Shown here piece by piece: positions 1 to 9,232 of a stretch of 47,083 bases of DNA. Each line of letters starts with the position of its first letter. The first letter of the stretch is position 1. This stretch comes from Bacillota bacterium (GTDB lineage Bacteria > Bacillota > Dethiobacteria > DTU022 > UBA8154), in NCBI GenBank assembly GCA_012839215.1, contig DUNV01000015.1:1-47083 (forward strand). Direction: 5' to 3'. The position numbers and the translations under genes were made by a program. Under the pieces are notes generated by a model, which was not told the DNA's origin, searched no databases, and was given only the letters and a program-made list of their open reading frames with translations.

Positions 1-198
1 CCGCATCCACCCCGTCCGCCGCATCCACCCCGTCCACCGCACCGTCCGCCGGGGAGGGAGTATACTGTTCAGAAAGGTGATACGCTCTTTCTCATAGCCA
101 AACGCTTTGGTGTTGCGCTCGATACACTGATTGCCGCTAATCCCCAGATCAAGAATCCCAACCTAATTTTTCCCGGCGATGTAGTTTTTATACCTTAA
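1..198 (+). CDS. LysM-domain protein, C-terminal end (5' truncated by window)
   Basis: The reading frame is open from the first base and ends at TAA 196-198, so only the last 65 residues are present. The visible part begins with a Pro/His/Arg-rich linker made of PHPPRP repeats (codons 1-17). A complete LysM module follows, starting YTVQKGDTLFLIAKRFGV and ending NPNLIFPGDVVFIP. LysM modules bind the GlcNAc-containing glycan of peptidoglycan or spore cortex, so the protein is probably secreted and attached to the wall or the spore. It lacks a start in the window, which is why the ORF track omits it. A rho-independent terminator follows, so it is the last gene of its transcript. The catalytic or N-terminal part is not visible and the exact role is unknown. 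Confidence 0.85.
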   Translation, partial: PHPPRPPHPPRPPHRPPGREYTVQKGDTLFLIAKRFGVALDTLIAANPQIKNPNLIFPGDVVFIP

Positions 199-250
199 TA
201 CCCTGCTCCCTGGGCAGCAAACTGTCACAGGGAAACGGGTCACGGAAAAA

Positions 251-286
251 GGAAGAGGGAGCCAATTGTTTTGGCTTCCTCTTTTT
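251..286 (+). terminator. Intrinsic terminator after the LysM gene
   Basis: A 13-bp stem (AAGAGGGAGCCAA pairing with TTGGCTTCCTCTT, one mismatch) with a short loop is followed by a T-rich run. It lies about 50 bases after the LysM stop codon. Confidence 0.8.
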
Positions 287-426
287 ATATATCAGGGGTG
301 GTTTACCATAATATGTTATCATCAAAAATTGATGCCCATATTAATCGAAAGAAATGGAGGGGTTTTTTATTCCCCATCTGTTCCCGCTAAAGGCAGATCA
401 AGGTAAATCAGGGGCGTGCAGGCAGT

Positions 427-455
427 TTGAGCAAATACTGTAAGCCGGCTATAAT
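427..455 (+). promoter_or_regulatory. Sigma-A-type promoter for the CAP-domain gene
   Basis: TTGAGC at 427-432 and TATAAT at 450-455 are separated by 17 bases. The CAP-domain gene starts at 501 behind AAAGGAG. In the rest of the 199-500 gap I see only the terminator and no convincing gene. Confidence 0.65.
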
Positions 456-500
456 TATACAAGGTATTACAAATTCTGTAAGAAAGGAGAACCAAAAGAA

Positions 501-1430
501 ATGCTTGGCAAGAAAAGATTGCTACCGATTCTATTTATCATGTTTCTTTTGCTTTTTTCCCTGGCCTCACCCGTGGCAGCATGCACAGACCATGGGCAGG
601 GGCACGCCGGCTACCAAAAACTGCCGTCAAAAATCTGTCTTCAGAAGGATAATTGTAAAGGGGAGGGCAAGACACAAGTTTACCAGTTTAGGGTTCCCCT
701 GAAAAGAACTGAAATGGGCAGGCATGGCAGTTTTACACGTTTTTATATTAATAGGTACCATTTTATTCCCGGCTGGTCGGTAAAACCCGGGCCCGCACCG
801 GTTCCCCGCCCAGAACCCAGGCCACTGCCCCGCCCGGAGCCTGTGCCCGATCCCCAGCCTAATCCAGTGCCGGATCCCGATCCCACCCCTGGATCAGACC
901 CAGTGCCGGATCCCCATCCTGGACCCGGATCAGACCCCGCGCAGGAACCTGATCCTGCACCGGGGCCCGAGCCGGGGTTGGAACCGGGTTCAGGGGAGGA
1001 GCCTTGGCCGGATCCCGGACAGGGGCAAGAAACGGGAGCTTTTCTCTCAAAGGATGAGGCGGAAATGTGGCGATCCGTTAATGAGGAACGCCGCCGGGAG
1101 GGGCTCCAGCCGCTGGCGATTCATGAAGGGCTTGTGGATCTCGCCCGCTTGAAAAGCGCGGATATGATAAAATTGGGTTATTTTTCCCACCAGTCACCGA
1201 CTTACGGATCACCCTTTGAAATGATTAGTGGAGCGGGGATTACCTACCATCTGGCAGGGGAAAATATTGCAGGGGCGCCTACCGTTGCCCGCGCGCATCA
1301 ATCCTTAATGAACAGTTCCGGGCATCGGGCTAACATTTTGCAAAAAAATTTTACCCATGTAGGGATTGGCATCGTCGATGGTGGGCCATATGGCAAAATG
1401 TTTACACAGATATTTATCGGCCTAAGGTAA
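501..1430 (+). CDS. Secreted CAP (SCP/YkwD-type) domain protein with proline-rich linker
   Basis: The protein has 309 residues. ATG 501 is preceded by AAAGGAG at good spacing; the overlapping 427 ORF is a shadow. Residues 1-28 form a signal peptide (MLGKKRLLPILFIMFLLLF...) ending SPVAAC, which could be read as a lipobox or as an AxA-type signal peptidase I site. Residues 29-90 are basic and unassigned. Residues 93-175 are an extended linker of P-D-P / P-E-P repeats. Residues 185-309 are a CAP domain with the expected landmarks: VNEERRREGLQPL, SADMIKLGYFSHQSP, AGENIAG and NSSGHRANILQKNFTHVGIG. CAP proteins of this type occur widely in spore formers, often with LysM modules, and are thought to act at the cell or spore surface; the biochemical role is unsettled. 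It sits next to a LysM gene but has its own promoter. Confidence 0.85.
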   Translation: MLGKKRLLPILFIMFLLLFSLASPVAACTDHGQGHAGYQKLPSKICLQKDNCKGEGKTQVYQFRVPLKRTEMGRHGSFTRFYINRYHFIPGWSVKPGPAPVPRPEPRPLPRPEPVPDPQPNPVPDPDPTPGSDPVPDPHPGPGSDPAQEPDPAPGPEPGLEPGSGEEPWPDPGQGQETGAFLSKDEAEMWRSVNEERRREGLQPLAIHEGLVDLARLKSADMIKLGYFSHQSPTYGSPFEMISGAGITYHLAGENIAGAPTVARAHQSLMNSSGHRANILQKNFTHVGIGIVDGGPYGKMFTQIFIGLR

Positions 1431-1440
1431 CAAAGGCCCA

Positions 1441-1495
1441 ATAAAAAAAGTGGGGGGCTGCTTTCGCTACAGGGGCAAGGCCCCTCCGCTTTTCT
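1441..1495. terminator. Probable bidirectional terminator between convergent genes
   Basis: An imperfect G/C-rich hairpin (AAGTGGGGGGC opposite GCCCCTCCGCTT) lies between two convergent genes. It has TTTTCTCC on the + side and a run of seven T on the - side. Confidence 0.5.
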
Positions 1496-1601
1496 CCTTC
1501 TGTACAATATTTTCCCTGGCCGGCCCGGAAAATTGCCAATCATAATGGTTGCTGCCTAGAGGATACCAACTGCAAGGGTTTCTGGCCCGGGCCGGTATTT
1601 A

Positions 1602-2147
1602 TCATTTTTCCCGGGGCATACAGATAATTTCTTTGATGGTTGTGTCGAAAAACTGATGAGAATGGGCGGGAACGATAACGCAGGCTGTATCTGCCCCATG
1701 TACACTTCCGGCGACAGATATAACTTCTTCCCCATAGGGAATCAGCCCCGCGTCCAAAGCCATGCAGGCAATTTCTACGCATACCTTGATCCCCTGCCCC
1801 AGAATCCGCAAGGATGAGGCAATTATTTCTGCCGGGTAAACGCCGCCAAATTTTAAGCGTGCAGCCCGGTCTACGCCGGCTAGCAGGTGCGTGGTGGTAA
1901 GAATCTGAACCCCCTTTGCCGACAGCTGTTCCCTCATCTCCCTTTTCATTTCATTTTCCCCAGGGGTTTTGAAACCGCTATGGTGCGTGACGCAGGTGAT
2001 AAAAAACCCCTTGTCTACAAAGTATTGGGCGGTTTTTCCGGTGTTGGAGGCTACAATAATATTTTTTATATCCAGATCGGTCGCCTTTTTCAAGGCTGCC
2101 CTGGCAGTCACGCCGGTGTTTTCAGGCCCCTTTTTCTTCCATAGCAT
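1602..2147 (-). CDS. Stand-alone pyruvate kinase C-terminal (alpha/beta) domain protein
   Basis: This 181-residue protein reads leftward from ATG 2147, with AAAGGAG nine bases upstream. The fold signature is that of the pyruvate kinase C-terminal domain: a leading helix (TARAALKKATDLDIKNIIVASNTGKTAQYF), VTHHSGFKTPGENEM in the middle, and a C-terminal SVHGADTACVIVPAHSHQFF followed by TTIKEIICMPR. No TIM-barrel or B domain of pyruvate kinase is present, so it cannot be a pyruvate kinase itself. Single-domain proteins of this type are annotated in many anaerobes, usually without function. In full pyruvate kinases this domain carries the allosteric effector site, so a ligand-binding role is possible but is inference. 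It is transcribed alone, convergent with the CAP gene and divergent from guaB. Confidence 0.75.
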   Translation of the reverse strand: MLWKKKGPENTGVTARAALKKATDLDIKNIIVASNTGKTAQYFVDKGFFITCVTHHSGFKTPGENEMKREMREQLSAKGVQILTTTHLLAGVDRAARLKFGGVYPAEIIASSLRILGQGIKVCVEIACMALDAGLIPYGEEVISVAGSVHGADTACVIVPAHSHQFFDTTIKEIICMPREK

Positions 2148-2232
2148 TTTATTCGGCTCCTTTCAAGTTGATCGGGGTTCTGTTACCCAAAAAATCGTTA
2201 ATTAACGTTACAGGTATCCAGACTGTTGAATC

Positions 2233-2260
2233 ATTTTAACATATTTGGATAAAACGACAA
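2233..2260 (-). promoter_or_regulatory. Putative sigma-A-type promoter for the PK-C-domain gene
   Basis: On the - strand, TTGTCG (2260-2255) and TAAAAT (2238-2233) are separated by 16 bases, about 85 bases upstream of the ATG at 2147. It is back to back with the guaB promoter. Confidence 0.45.
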
Positions 2261-2300
2261 AGATGGATGCATTTTTTTCTTTTCGGGGGGCCCGCAAAAG

Positions 2301-2330
2301 TTGACACAGTGGGGGTTTTTTTGCTATGAT
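2301..2330 (+). promoter_or_regulatory. Sigma-A promoter of guaB
   Basis: TTGACA at 2301-2306 and TATGAT at 2325-2330 have an 18-base spacer and lie 39 bases before the guaB start. No purine riboswitch fits in this short leader. Confidence 0.75.
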
Positions 2331-2365
2331 TAATAAAATTTTGGGAAGAAAAATGCGGGGGATAG

Positions 2366-3823
<1,458 letters not shown>

Positions 3824-3931
3824 GCCATGCCAGGGCCCTGCCAGAGGCCATGGACATTTTCCCCATTCATTTCATATGATGTCTAGGTGACAGAGTTATC
3901 ACAATTAGACTGTTTTGGGATGGTGTAAAGG

Positions 3932-4135
3932 TTGAAAGATTCCAGGGGAAAAAGATGCTTTTTCTGTTACTCTACGGCGGACTGCGGTATTAACCTTTTT
4001 GATACTTTTATTTGTGCGGAATGTGAGAAAAAAATAGTCAGCTCTTCTTCAACAGAGGATGATTATGACAATTATGTGGAAAAAATTAGGCAAATATTAG
4101 ATAAGGCCTTATCCTACCCGCTAGCCAGTATTTGA
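3932..4135 (+). CDS. csfB: Anti-sigma-G factor Gin (CsfB-like)
   Basis: This 67-residue protein starts with TTG; the GTG just upstream runs straight into TAA. It has two zinc-finger-type CxxC pairs, CFFC near residue 9 and CAEC near residue 28. The overall pattern, GINLFDTFICAECEKKIVSS then DYDNYVEKIRQI, closely follows B. subtilis CsfB/Gin. In Bacillus, Gin binds sigma-G and other sigma factors and prevents their premature activity during sporulation, so this gene marks the organism as a spore former. The neighbourhood (decarboxylase, tmk, holB) is the same as in B. subtilis. It overlaps the next gene by four bases, suggesting translational coupling. I see no clear sigma-F-type promoter upstream. 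Confidence 0.85.
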   Translation: MKDSRGKRCFFCYSTADCGINLFDTFICAECEKKIVSSSSTEDDYDNYVEKIRQILDKALSYPLASI

Positions 4136-5661
4136 AAAGAGCAGGTGATTGTATTAGCCGAACTGTTTCCCAGCTAGATGCACCATTGTATCGGGCAGCG
4201 CGCCGCTTTGTCCGCAGCGGGACAAAATCCCTGCATGTACCACTGCATGGCCGTGGCCCCGGAGCCCCCTGGCTCCGGCAGGTAGGATTTAACTCCCTGA
4301 TGAAATGGGATTTAACAGAGTTGGATCCACTCGATGATCTCCATCTGCCCCGGGGAGCCATAAAAGAAGCCCAGGGACTCGCAGCCCAACTTTTTAGGGC
4401 CAGTAAGACTTTTTTCATGATCAATGGTGTGACCGGGGGGCTTTTAGCTCTATTCATGGCCTTTGCTCCACCTGGGAGAAAGGTTCTTCTGACAAGGCTT
4501 GCCCATAAGGCTGTCCTGCATGGTATAGCTCTTTCTGGTGCCAGGCCCGTCTATCTGCCCATAGAAAAAGAACCTTCTACTAACTTTCCTCTCAACGTTT
4601 CTCCCCAATCTGTGGAAAAAGGGTTGTTAAAAAACCCGGAGACCGCGCTAGTGTTGGTAACCTCCCCTTCCTATTGGGGTGTAGCCGCGGACCTTCCAGC
4701 CCTCAGGAAAGTTACAGAAAAATTTGGTGCAATATTAGCGATCGATGAGGCCCATGGGGGCCATTTCCCTTTTTATGGGGATAGGCTTCCCCATGGCGCT
4801 ATGGCCGGAGTGGATCTTTGGCTGCATAGTGCCCACAAATCTCTCGGTTCCCTCACGCCGGGAGCACTCTTGCATCTGGGAAAAAAGATAAGCAGCAGTA
4901 AGATCGGATTTTGGCTTCAGGTTATGCAGACAAGCAGCCCATCGTACCCGGTGATGATTTCCCTGGATCTTATGCGGCGGCAAATGGCCCTGCGGGGTGA
5001 GGAAATGTTTTCCCGTCTATGGGATTGGGGGCAGACGATACGGCGGGGCCTTTCTGCGAGGGGATTTGCTTTTCTGCAGGTGGAAAAGGTTGAAGAAATG
5101 GGTTTCTACCTCGATCCCTGCCGGATCACCCTTTTGTTTCCCCGGGGCGGAGGACATGAGTTTGCCCGCCTGCTGGCAAAAAGGGGTTATCAGGTGGAGC
5201 TGGAGGCAGGTGGTTATCTGTTGGCTATCGGGGGCCCGGCCCAGCTGGGTAGGTCCTACAGCCCTTTTCTTAGGGCCCTGGTCCGGGTCCGTTCCCTTCT
5301 GGATAACAAAAACAGGGCTATTGCAGCACAATTGCCGCCACAGGAGTTCCCCCCGACATTTTTTGCCGGTGCCATCAATAACGGTGAAGGTAACGCAGCG
5401 GAAAACTTTTCCCCCTTTCCTCTTTCTCCCCGCCAAGCACTGCAGGCACCCCCAGTTTCCGTTTTACTTGAAAAGGCGGTGGGGGAGATTTGCGCGGAGA
5501 TGGTGATTGTTTCCCCTCCAGGGATACCCATTATTGCTCCGGGGGAGATCATAGGGAAGAATGTAGTACATTTTCTTCGGGAGAAAAGAGCTGAAGGGGT
5601 TTTCTTTCAGGGCGTGAAAGATCCAACGCTTAAATGGATAACTGTTGTGAAAAAATGTTGA
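4132..5661 (+). CDS. YaaO-type PLP-dependent Orn/Lys/Arg decarboxylase family protein
   Basis: The protein has 509 residues and fold-type I PLP architecture. The N-terminal QLDAPLY and HVPLHGRGPGAP region is followed by the PLP core: FMINGVTGGLLALFMA, VTSPSYWGVAADL, the cofactor-ring Asp in AIDEAHGGHFPF and the Schiff-base Lys in HSAHKSLGSLTPGALL. A smaller C-terminal Orn/Lys/Arg-decarboxylase domain covers roughly residues 400-509 and ends with PPGIPIIAPGEII. Family members decarboxylate arginine, lysine or ornithine to polyamine precursors; the substrate here cannot be read from sequence. The TTG start overlaps the gin stop (TTGA) and has no clear ribosome site of its own, so it is probably translated by coupling. 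The gin-yaaO-tmk order matches B. subtilis. Confidence 0.85.
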   Translation: MKRAGDCISRTVSQLDAPLYRAARRFVRSGTKSLHVPLHGRGPGAPWLRQVGFNSLMKWDLTELDPLDDLHLPRGAIKEAQGLAAQLFRASKTFFMINGVTGGLLALFMAFAPPGRKVLLTRLAHKAVLHGIALSGARPVYLPIEKEPSTNFPLNVSPQSVEKGLLKNPETALVLVTSPSYWGVAADLPALRKVTEKFGAILAIDEAHGGHFPFYGDRLPHGAMAGVDLWLHSAHKSLGSLTPGALLHLGKKISSSKIGFWLQVMQTSSPSYPVMISLDLMRRQMALRGEEMFSRLWDWGQTIRRGLSARGFAFLQVEKVEEMGFYLDPCRITLLFPRGGGHEFARLLAKRGYQVELEAGGYLLAIGGPAQLGRSYSPFLRALVRVRSLLDNKNRAIAAQLPPQEFPPTFFAGAINNGEGNAAENFSPFPLSPRQALQAPPVSVLLEKAVGEICAEMVIVSPPGIPIIAPGEIIGKNVVHFLREKRAEGVFFQGVKDPTLKWITVVKKC

Positions 5662-5691
5662 TTAATGCCGGAACACACGCCTCCATAATTT

Positions 5692-5720
5692 TTGCAGTGG
5701 TATCAATTCTGATTTATGGT
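5692..5720 (+). promoter_or_regulatory. Possible internal promoter upstream of tmk
   Basis: TTGCAG at 5692-5697 and TATGGT at 5715-5720 are 17 bases apart, in the gap before tmk. It is a weak match and may only add to read-through from the upstream genes. Confidence 0.35.
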
Positions 5721-5748
5721 AAAATGACTAGGGAGGCAGGGGATTAAA

Positions 5749-6393
5749 TTGGTGCTTACATCTGCCGGGGGGTTGTTTATTAGTATTGAAGGCCCGGATG
5801 GTTCAGGGAAAACAACCCAGGCACGCATGTTGCAGGAAAAATTAGAGAAGCGGGGGCGGCGGGTCTTACTGACCAGGGAGCCTGGTGGCACGTCTATTGG
5901 CGAAGAGGTACGTGGGATACTGTTAAACCCCCTTTTTTGTGAAATGACTGTTCCCTGTGAAATCTTCCTTTATGGGGCGGCCCGTGCCCAGCTTGTCAGT
6001 CAGGTTATCCGGCCTTCACTGGAAAAAGGAACAATAGTGATCAGCGATCGCTTTATTGATTCCAGCATTGCGTATCAGGGCTATGCCGGGGGCGAGGATC
6101 CGGAGATGATCCATACGCTTAATCTTTGGGCAACTGCCGGGCTCCTGCCGGGTAAAACCTTCCTTCTCGATCTACCGGTGGAAAAGGGTCTGGAACGCCT
6201 GCAGAGCAAGCCGGGGGAATATGCCGGCGGTGATCGTATCGAACGGAAAAATGAGCATTTTCACCGCAGGGTCAGGGCAGGTTTTTTGCAGTTGGCCAAA
6301 CAGGATCCGCAAAGGATTTTTTTAGTTAATGCTGAAAAGCCGCCGGAAAAAGTGCACGAGCAGATTTGGGGGCAGGTAAGGGATCTCCTTTAA
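5749..6393 (+). CDS. tmk: Thymidylate kinase
   Basis: This kinase phosphorylates dTMP to dTDP for DNA synthesis. Its 214 residues are the usual length. The P-loop is SIEGPDGSGKTTQ near residues 13-25, followed by the TREPGGT substrate loop, the conserved DRFIDSSIAYQGYAGG motif for dTMP binding, and a lid region rich in Arg/Lys (GGDRIERKNEHFHRRV). Two adjacent starts are possible, TTG 5749 and GTG 5752; both lie behind AGGGAGG. The gene is part of the csfB-rsmI block and immediately precedes holB. YaaQ/DarA and YaaR, which separate tmk and holB in B. subtilis, are absent here. Confidence 0.96.
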   Translation: MVLTSAGGLFISIEGPDGSGKTTQARMLQEKLEKRGRRVLLTREPGGTSIGEEVRGILLNPLFCEMTVPCEIFLYGAARAQLVSQVIRPSLEKGTIVISDRFIDSSIAYQGYAGGEDPEMIHTLNLWATAGLLPGKTFLLDLPVEKGLERLQSKPGEYAGGDRIERKNEHFHRRVRAGFLQLAKQDPQRIFLVNAEKPPEKVHEQIWGQVRDLL

Positions 6394-6468
6394 CACTTTT
6401 TATGGCAGTATCATTCATGTTAGGATCATAAATAGGCATCTGAAATTGTCGGGAAAGAGGAAAATAAT

Positions 6469-7392
6469 GTGGGATTTGAACATATCATCGGGCAGGATTT
6501 GCTGATCAGGGCATTAAAAAGATCGCTGGCCCGCAAGGAAATAAATCATGCCAATCTTTTTTCTGGTCCTCCTGGTAGTGGCAAAAGGACTCTGGCTCTT
6601 CTTTTTGCCCAGGCGCTTAACTGTGCCCACCCAAATCCCCCTTGTGGTCTATGCCTTTCCTGTCGTAAAACGATCAGCGGGAATCACCCGAACCTGTTTC
6701 AGATCGAGCCACAGGGTGCTTCGATTAAAATTGAGCAGCTTAGGGAATTGAAAGAAAAACTTTCCTACCTTCCCACCGAGGGGACCAAAAAAATTTGTAT
6801 CATCTATGGGGCAGATCTGCTGACACTTCCTGCCGGAAACAGCATTCTGAAGATTCTCGAGGAACCGCCTGAGGATGTTGTTTTCCTGCTGCTTAGTGCA
6901 CGCCCCTGGGTACTTTTGCAGACAATTCTTTCGCGTTGTACACATTTCCTTTTGAAACCGCTCTCAGATGAGGATATGTTAGCACTTCTGCAAACTAAGG
7001 CAAACCTGTCGCCTGCCAAGCAGGAACTTCTGATATCGTTGGCGGGGGGCAATCCGGGCAAGGCCCTAGCGATGCTTTCCCAGGAAGGTTGGCAAGAAAA
7101 ATTAGCGGAAGCCCATGAATTGCTCGGGCGTGCTGAAAATTCGGCAATAGGGGAGCTGTTTCCTTTGGCTGAAGAGCTTTCACAGCGGGATGATCTGCAG
7201 GAAATAGTTGCGACCTTCTTGTTGGTTTACCGGCAAAAACTTCACCATCTGCTATCCAAGGGTGGAAACGGTTCATTTGGTCTGGAGAGAGCTTGTAGAG
7301 CTTTGTTTAAGTTACAGGAGGAGTTATTTGGTACTGTAAACCGTCGTCTGGCGTTGGAAGTTTTTTTCTTAAAGATGAGAGGAGTTGTCTAG
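6469..7392 (+). CDS. holB: DNA polymerase III subunit delta'
   Basis: This is the clamp-loader subunit that, with DnaX and HolA, loads the beta sliding clamp. It has 307 residues. The GTG start is preceded by GAAAGAGG; an ATG two bases upstream is in another frame. The AAA+ core shows GPPGSGKRTLALLFAQAL (Walker A), a zinc module C-x8-C-x2-C-x2-C (CAHPNPPCGLCLSC), IIYGADLL, the SRC motif in TILSRCTHFLL, and a C-terminal helical collar domain. Its stop lies two bases before the preferred ricT start, so the two are co-translated. Confidence 0.93.
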   Translation: MGFEHIIGQDLLIRALKRSLARKEINHANLFSGPPGSGKRTLALLFAQALNCAHPNPPCGLCLSCRKTISGNHPNLFQIEPQGASIKIEQLRELKEKLSYLPTEGTKKICIIYGADLLTLPAGNSILKILEEPPEDVVFLLLSARPWVLLQTILSRCTHFLLKPLSDEDMLALLQTKANLSPAKQELLISLAGGNPGKALAMLSQEGWQEKLAEAHELLGRAENSAIGELFPLAEELSQRDDLQEIVATFLLVYRQKLHHLLSKGGNGSFGLERACRALFKLQEELFGTVNRRLALEVFFLKMRGVV

Positions 7393-7393
7393 T

Positions 7394-8200
7394 TTGCCCA
7401 AAGTTGTTGGAGTGCGCTTTCGTCGCGCCGGCAAAATTTATTACTTCGATCCCGGCAATCTGGAATTGAATGTTGGACAGGGTGCTATCGTGGAAACAAG
7501 CCGGGGATTGGAATTTGGAGAAATTGTTCAGGAAAGCAGGGAAGTGGGCGAAGATGAAATTGTGCCCCCCTTGAGAATAATCCGTAGAATTGCTACAGAA
7601 TCTGATTACAAACAGATCGAGGAAAACAAACAAAGGGAAACGGAGGCACTAAAAATTTGCCTGGAAAAGGTGGAAAAGCACAGGCTGGAAATGAAACTAG
7701 TCGATGTAGAATATACATTCGATCACAATAAAATTATTTTTTACTTTACCTCTGAAGGCCGGGTAGATTTTCGTGAACTTGTCAGGGATCTGGCCTCGGT
7801 TTTTCGCACGCGCATTGAACTAAGACAGATAGGCGTACGCGATGAGGCCAAAATTATTGGGGGTATGGGCCCCTGTGGGCGTGGTCTGTGTTGCGCAACC
7901 TTCCTCGGTGAATTTGGCCCCATTTCTATTCGCATGGCCAAGGAACAAAATCTTTCTCTTAACCCTACCAAAATATCCGGTATCTGTGGGCGTTTAATGT
8001 GTTGCCTGCGCTATGAGGCTGAACAATATGGGTGTATCCGCGGCGATTTTCCCTCACCGGGGGAGATAGTCGTGACGCCTCATGGTGATGGTAAGGTAGT
8101 CAGCGCAAACCTATTAAGGAAAACCCTCCGCGTCGAATTATTGGAAAACTCGCGGCAGGAGGACTTCCCTTTGGAGGAGGTCGACAAAAAAACACAGTAG
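7394..8200 (+). CDS. ricT: PSP1-domain protein RicT (YaaT)
   Basis: I prefer the TTG at 7394, which gives MPKVVGVRFRRAGKIYYFDP, because GAGGAG sits nine bases upstream. The ORF-track start at 7385 has no usable spacing. The protein has about 268 residues with the PSP1 C-terminal domain in the middle. Cysteines cluster at MGPCGRGLCCATFLG and ISGICGRLMCCLRYE. In B. subtilis, RicT with RicA and RicF forms the Y-complex, carries Fe-S clusters through such cysteines, and affects sporulation, competence and RNase Y-dependent processing. The holB-ricT-rsmI order is conserved. YabA, the initiation regulator that follows yaaT in Bacillus, is missing here. Confidence 0.92.
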   Translation: MPKVVGVRFRRAGKIYYFDPGNLELNVGQGAIVETSRGLEFGEIVQESREVGEDEIVPPLRIIRRIATESDYKQIEENKQRETEALKICLEKVEKHRLEMKLVDVEYTFDHNKIIFYFTSEGRVDFRELVRDLASVFRTRIELRQIGVRDEAKIIGGMGPCGRGLCCATFLGEFGPISIRMAKEQNLSLNPTKISGICGRLMCCLRYEAEQYGCIRGDFPSPGEIVVTPHGDGKVVSANLLRKTLRVELLENSRQEDFPLEEVDKKTQ

Positions 8201-8235
8201 GAGGAATGGCATAGGCAGAACCAAAAATATGGATC

Positions 8236-9165
8236 GTGAGTGAATTTCTAATAATGGAAAAGATGAAAGTGACAGAAGGATTTGACAGGGGGACGTTGTT
8301 CCTTTGTGCCACACCGATAGGCAACTTGCGCGATATCACGCTGCGGGTTCTTGACTGTCTTAAATGTGCTGATCTTGTCGCCGCGGAAAACCCGCGCCAT
8401 ACGCAGAAATTATTAAACCACTTTGGCATTAAGGCATCACTGACTCCCTACCGTGAGGCGAACAGGGAAAGAAAAAGCCGGGAGATCATCAGTAGACTGC
8501 AGGAAGGGGCCAGGGTTGTTTTGCTGAGCGATGCCGGTATGCCGGGACTATCCGATCCCGGCCTTTATCTTGTCCGCAGGCTGGTGGAAGAGGAACTGCC
8601 CTATACTGTCTTACCGGGAGCCTCGGCGGTGCTGACAGCATTGATTAATGCCGCCTATCCCGGGACTAAATTTGTCTTCTGGGGCTTTCTTAGCCATAAA
8701 AAAAACCGCCGCAGGGCGGAACTTGAAGGGATTTCAAAGGAAGAAAAAACCGTTGTCCTTTATGAATCGCCACATCGTCTTTTGGATACACTGGGGCAAA
8801 TGGCGAAAATCATGGGGGAAAGGGAACTGACAGTCTGCAGGGAGCTGACCAAAAGGTTTGAAGAGGTAATCAGGGGGAAACCAGGATATCTCCTGGGGCA
8901 TTTCACCAAAGGAATGTTGCGGGGAGAGGTTACCCTCGTTATATCCCCCCTTGAAAGGTCAAAGGAGGCCGACCGGCAGGAAAATCCCCTCCCGGGAGAA
9001 CCGGTTGCGGTGAAGGCAGCGGCCCGGAAAAAAATAATGCAGTATCTAAAAAATGGTTGCACTCCTTCCGCAGCGGCAAAAAAGGCCGCTGCCATGCTGC
9101 CTATTACCCGAAGAAAGGCTTACCAGCTGGTTCTGGAACTAAAAAGACAAAATGATACAGAATAA
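8236..9165 (+). CDS. rsmI: 16S rRNA (cytidine1402-2'-O)-methyltransferase RsmI
   Basis: This SAM-dependent tetrapyrrole-methylase-fold enzyme methylates the ribose 2'-OH of C1402 in 16S rRNA. It has 309 residues from GTG 8236; ATG 8254 is an alternative, and neither has a good ribosome site. The family signature is clear: LFLCATPIGNLRDITLRVL, LLSDAGMPGLSDPG, GFLSHKKNRRRAEL, VLYESPHRLLDTL and CRELTKRFEEVIRG. Three normally conserved spots differ: ENPR where AEDTR is usual, DAGMP instead of DAGTP, and PGASA instead of PGPSA. A strong AGGAGG upstream leads to an in-frame ATG followed by GCA TAG. The C-terminal part (KKAAAMLPITRRKAYQLVLEL) is the usual helix-turn-helix-like tail. Confidence 0.9.
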   Translation: MSEFLIMEKMKVTEGFDRGTLFLCATPIGNLRDITLRVLDCLKCADLVAAENPRHTQKLLNHFGIKASLTPYREANRERKSREIISRLQEGARVVLLSDAGMPGLSDPGLYLVRRLVEEELPYTVLPGASAVLTALINAAYPGTKFVFWGFLSHKKNRRRAELEGISKEEKTVVLYESPHRLLDTLGQMAKIMGERELTVCRELTKRFEEVIRGKPGYLLGHFTKGMLRGEVTLVISPLERSKEADRQENPLPGEPVAVKAAARKKIMQYLKNGCTPSAAAKKAAAMLPITRRKAYQLVLELKRQNDTE

Positions 9166-9169
9166 AACT

Positions 9170-9198
9170 GGGGCCTCCTGATGGGGATGGAAGGCCCC
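9170..9198. terminator. Hairpin between convergent rsmI and abrB
   Basis: GGGGCCTCC pairs with GGAAGGCCCC around a short loop directly after rsmI. The T-run is poor on the + side, so efficiency is uncertain. Confidence 0.5.
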
Positions 9199-9232
9199 TA
9201 AAGATTTAAAAATTCCTTTATAAAATGAGGTA

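Noticed and set aside
859-1050. Minus-strand ORF over the proline-rich linker
   Set aside because: Open only because the + strand linker is repetitive; no start signals or recognisable domain.
3824-3860. CAGGGCCCTG palindrome after guaB as a terminator
   Set aside because: No T-run and poor extended pairing.
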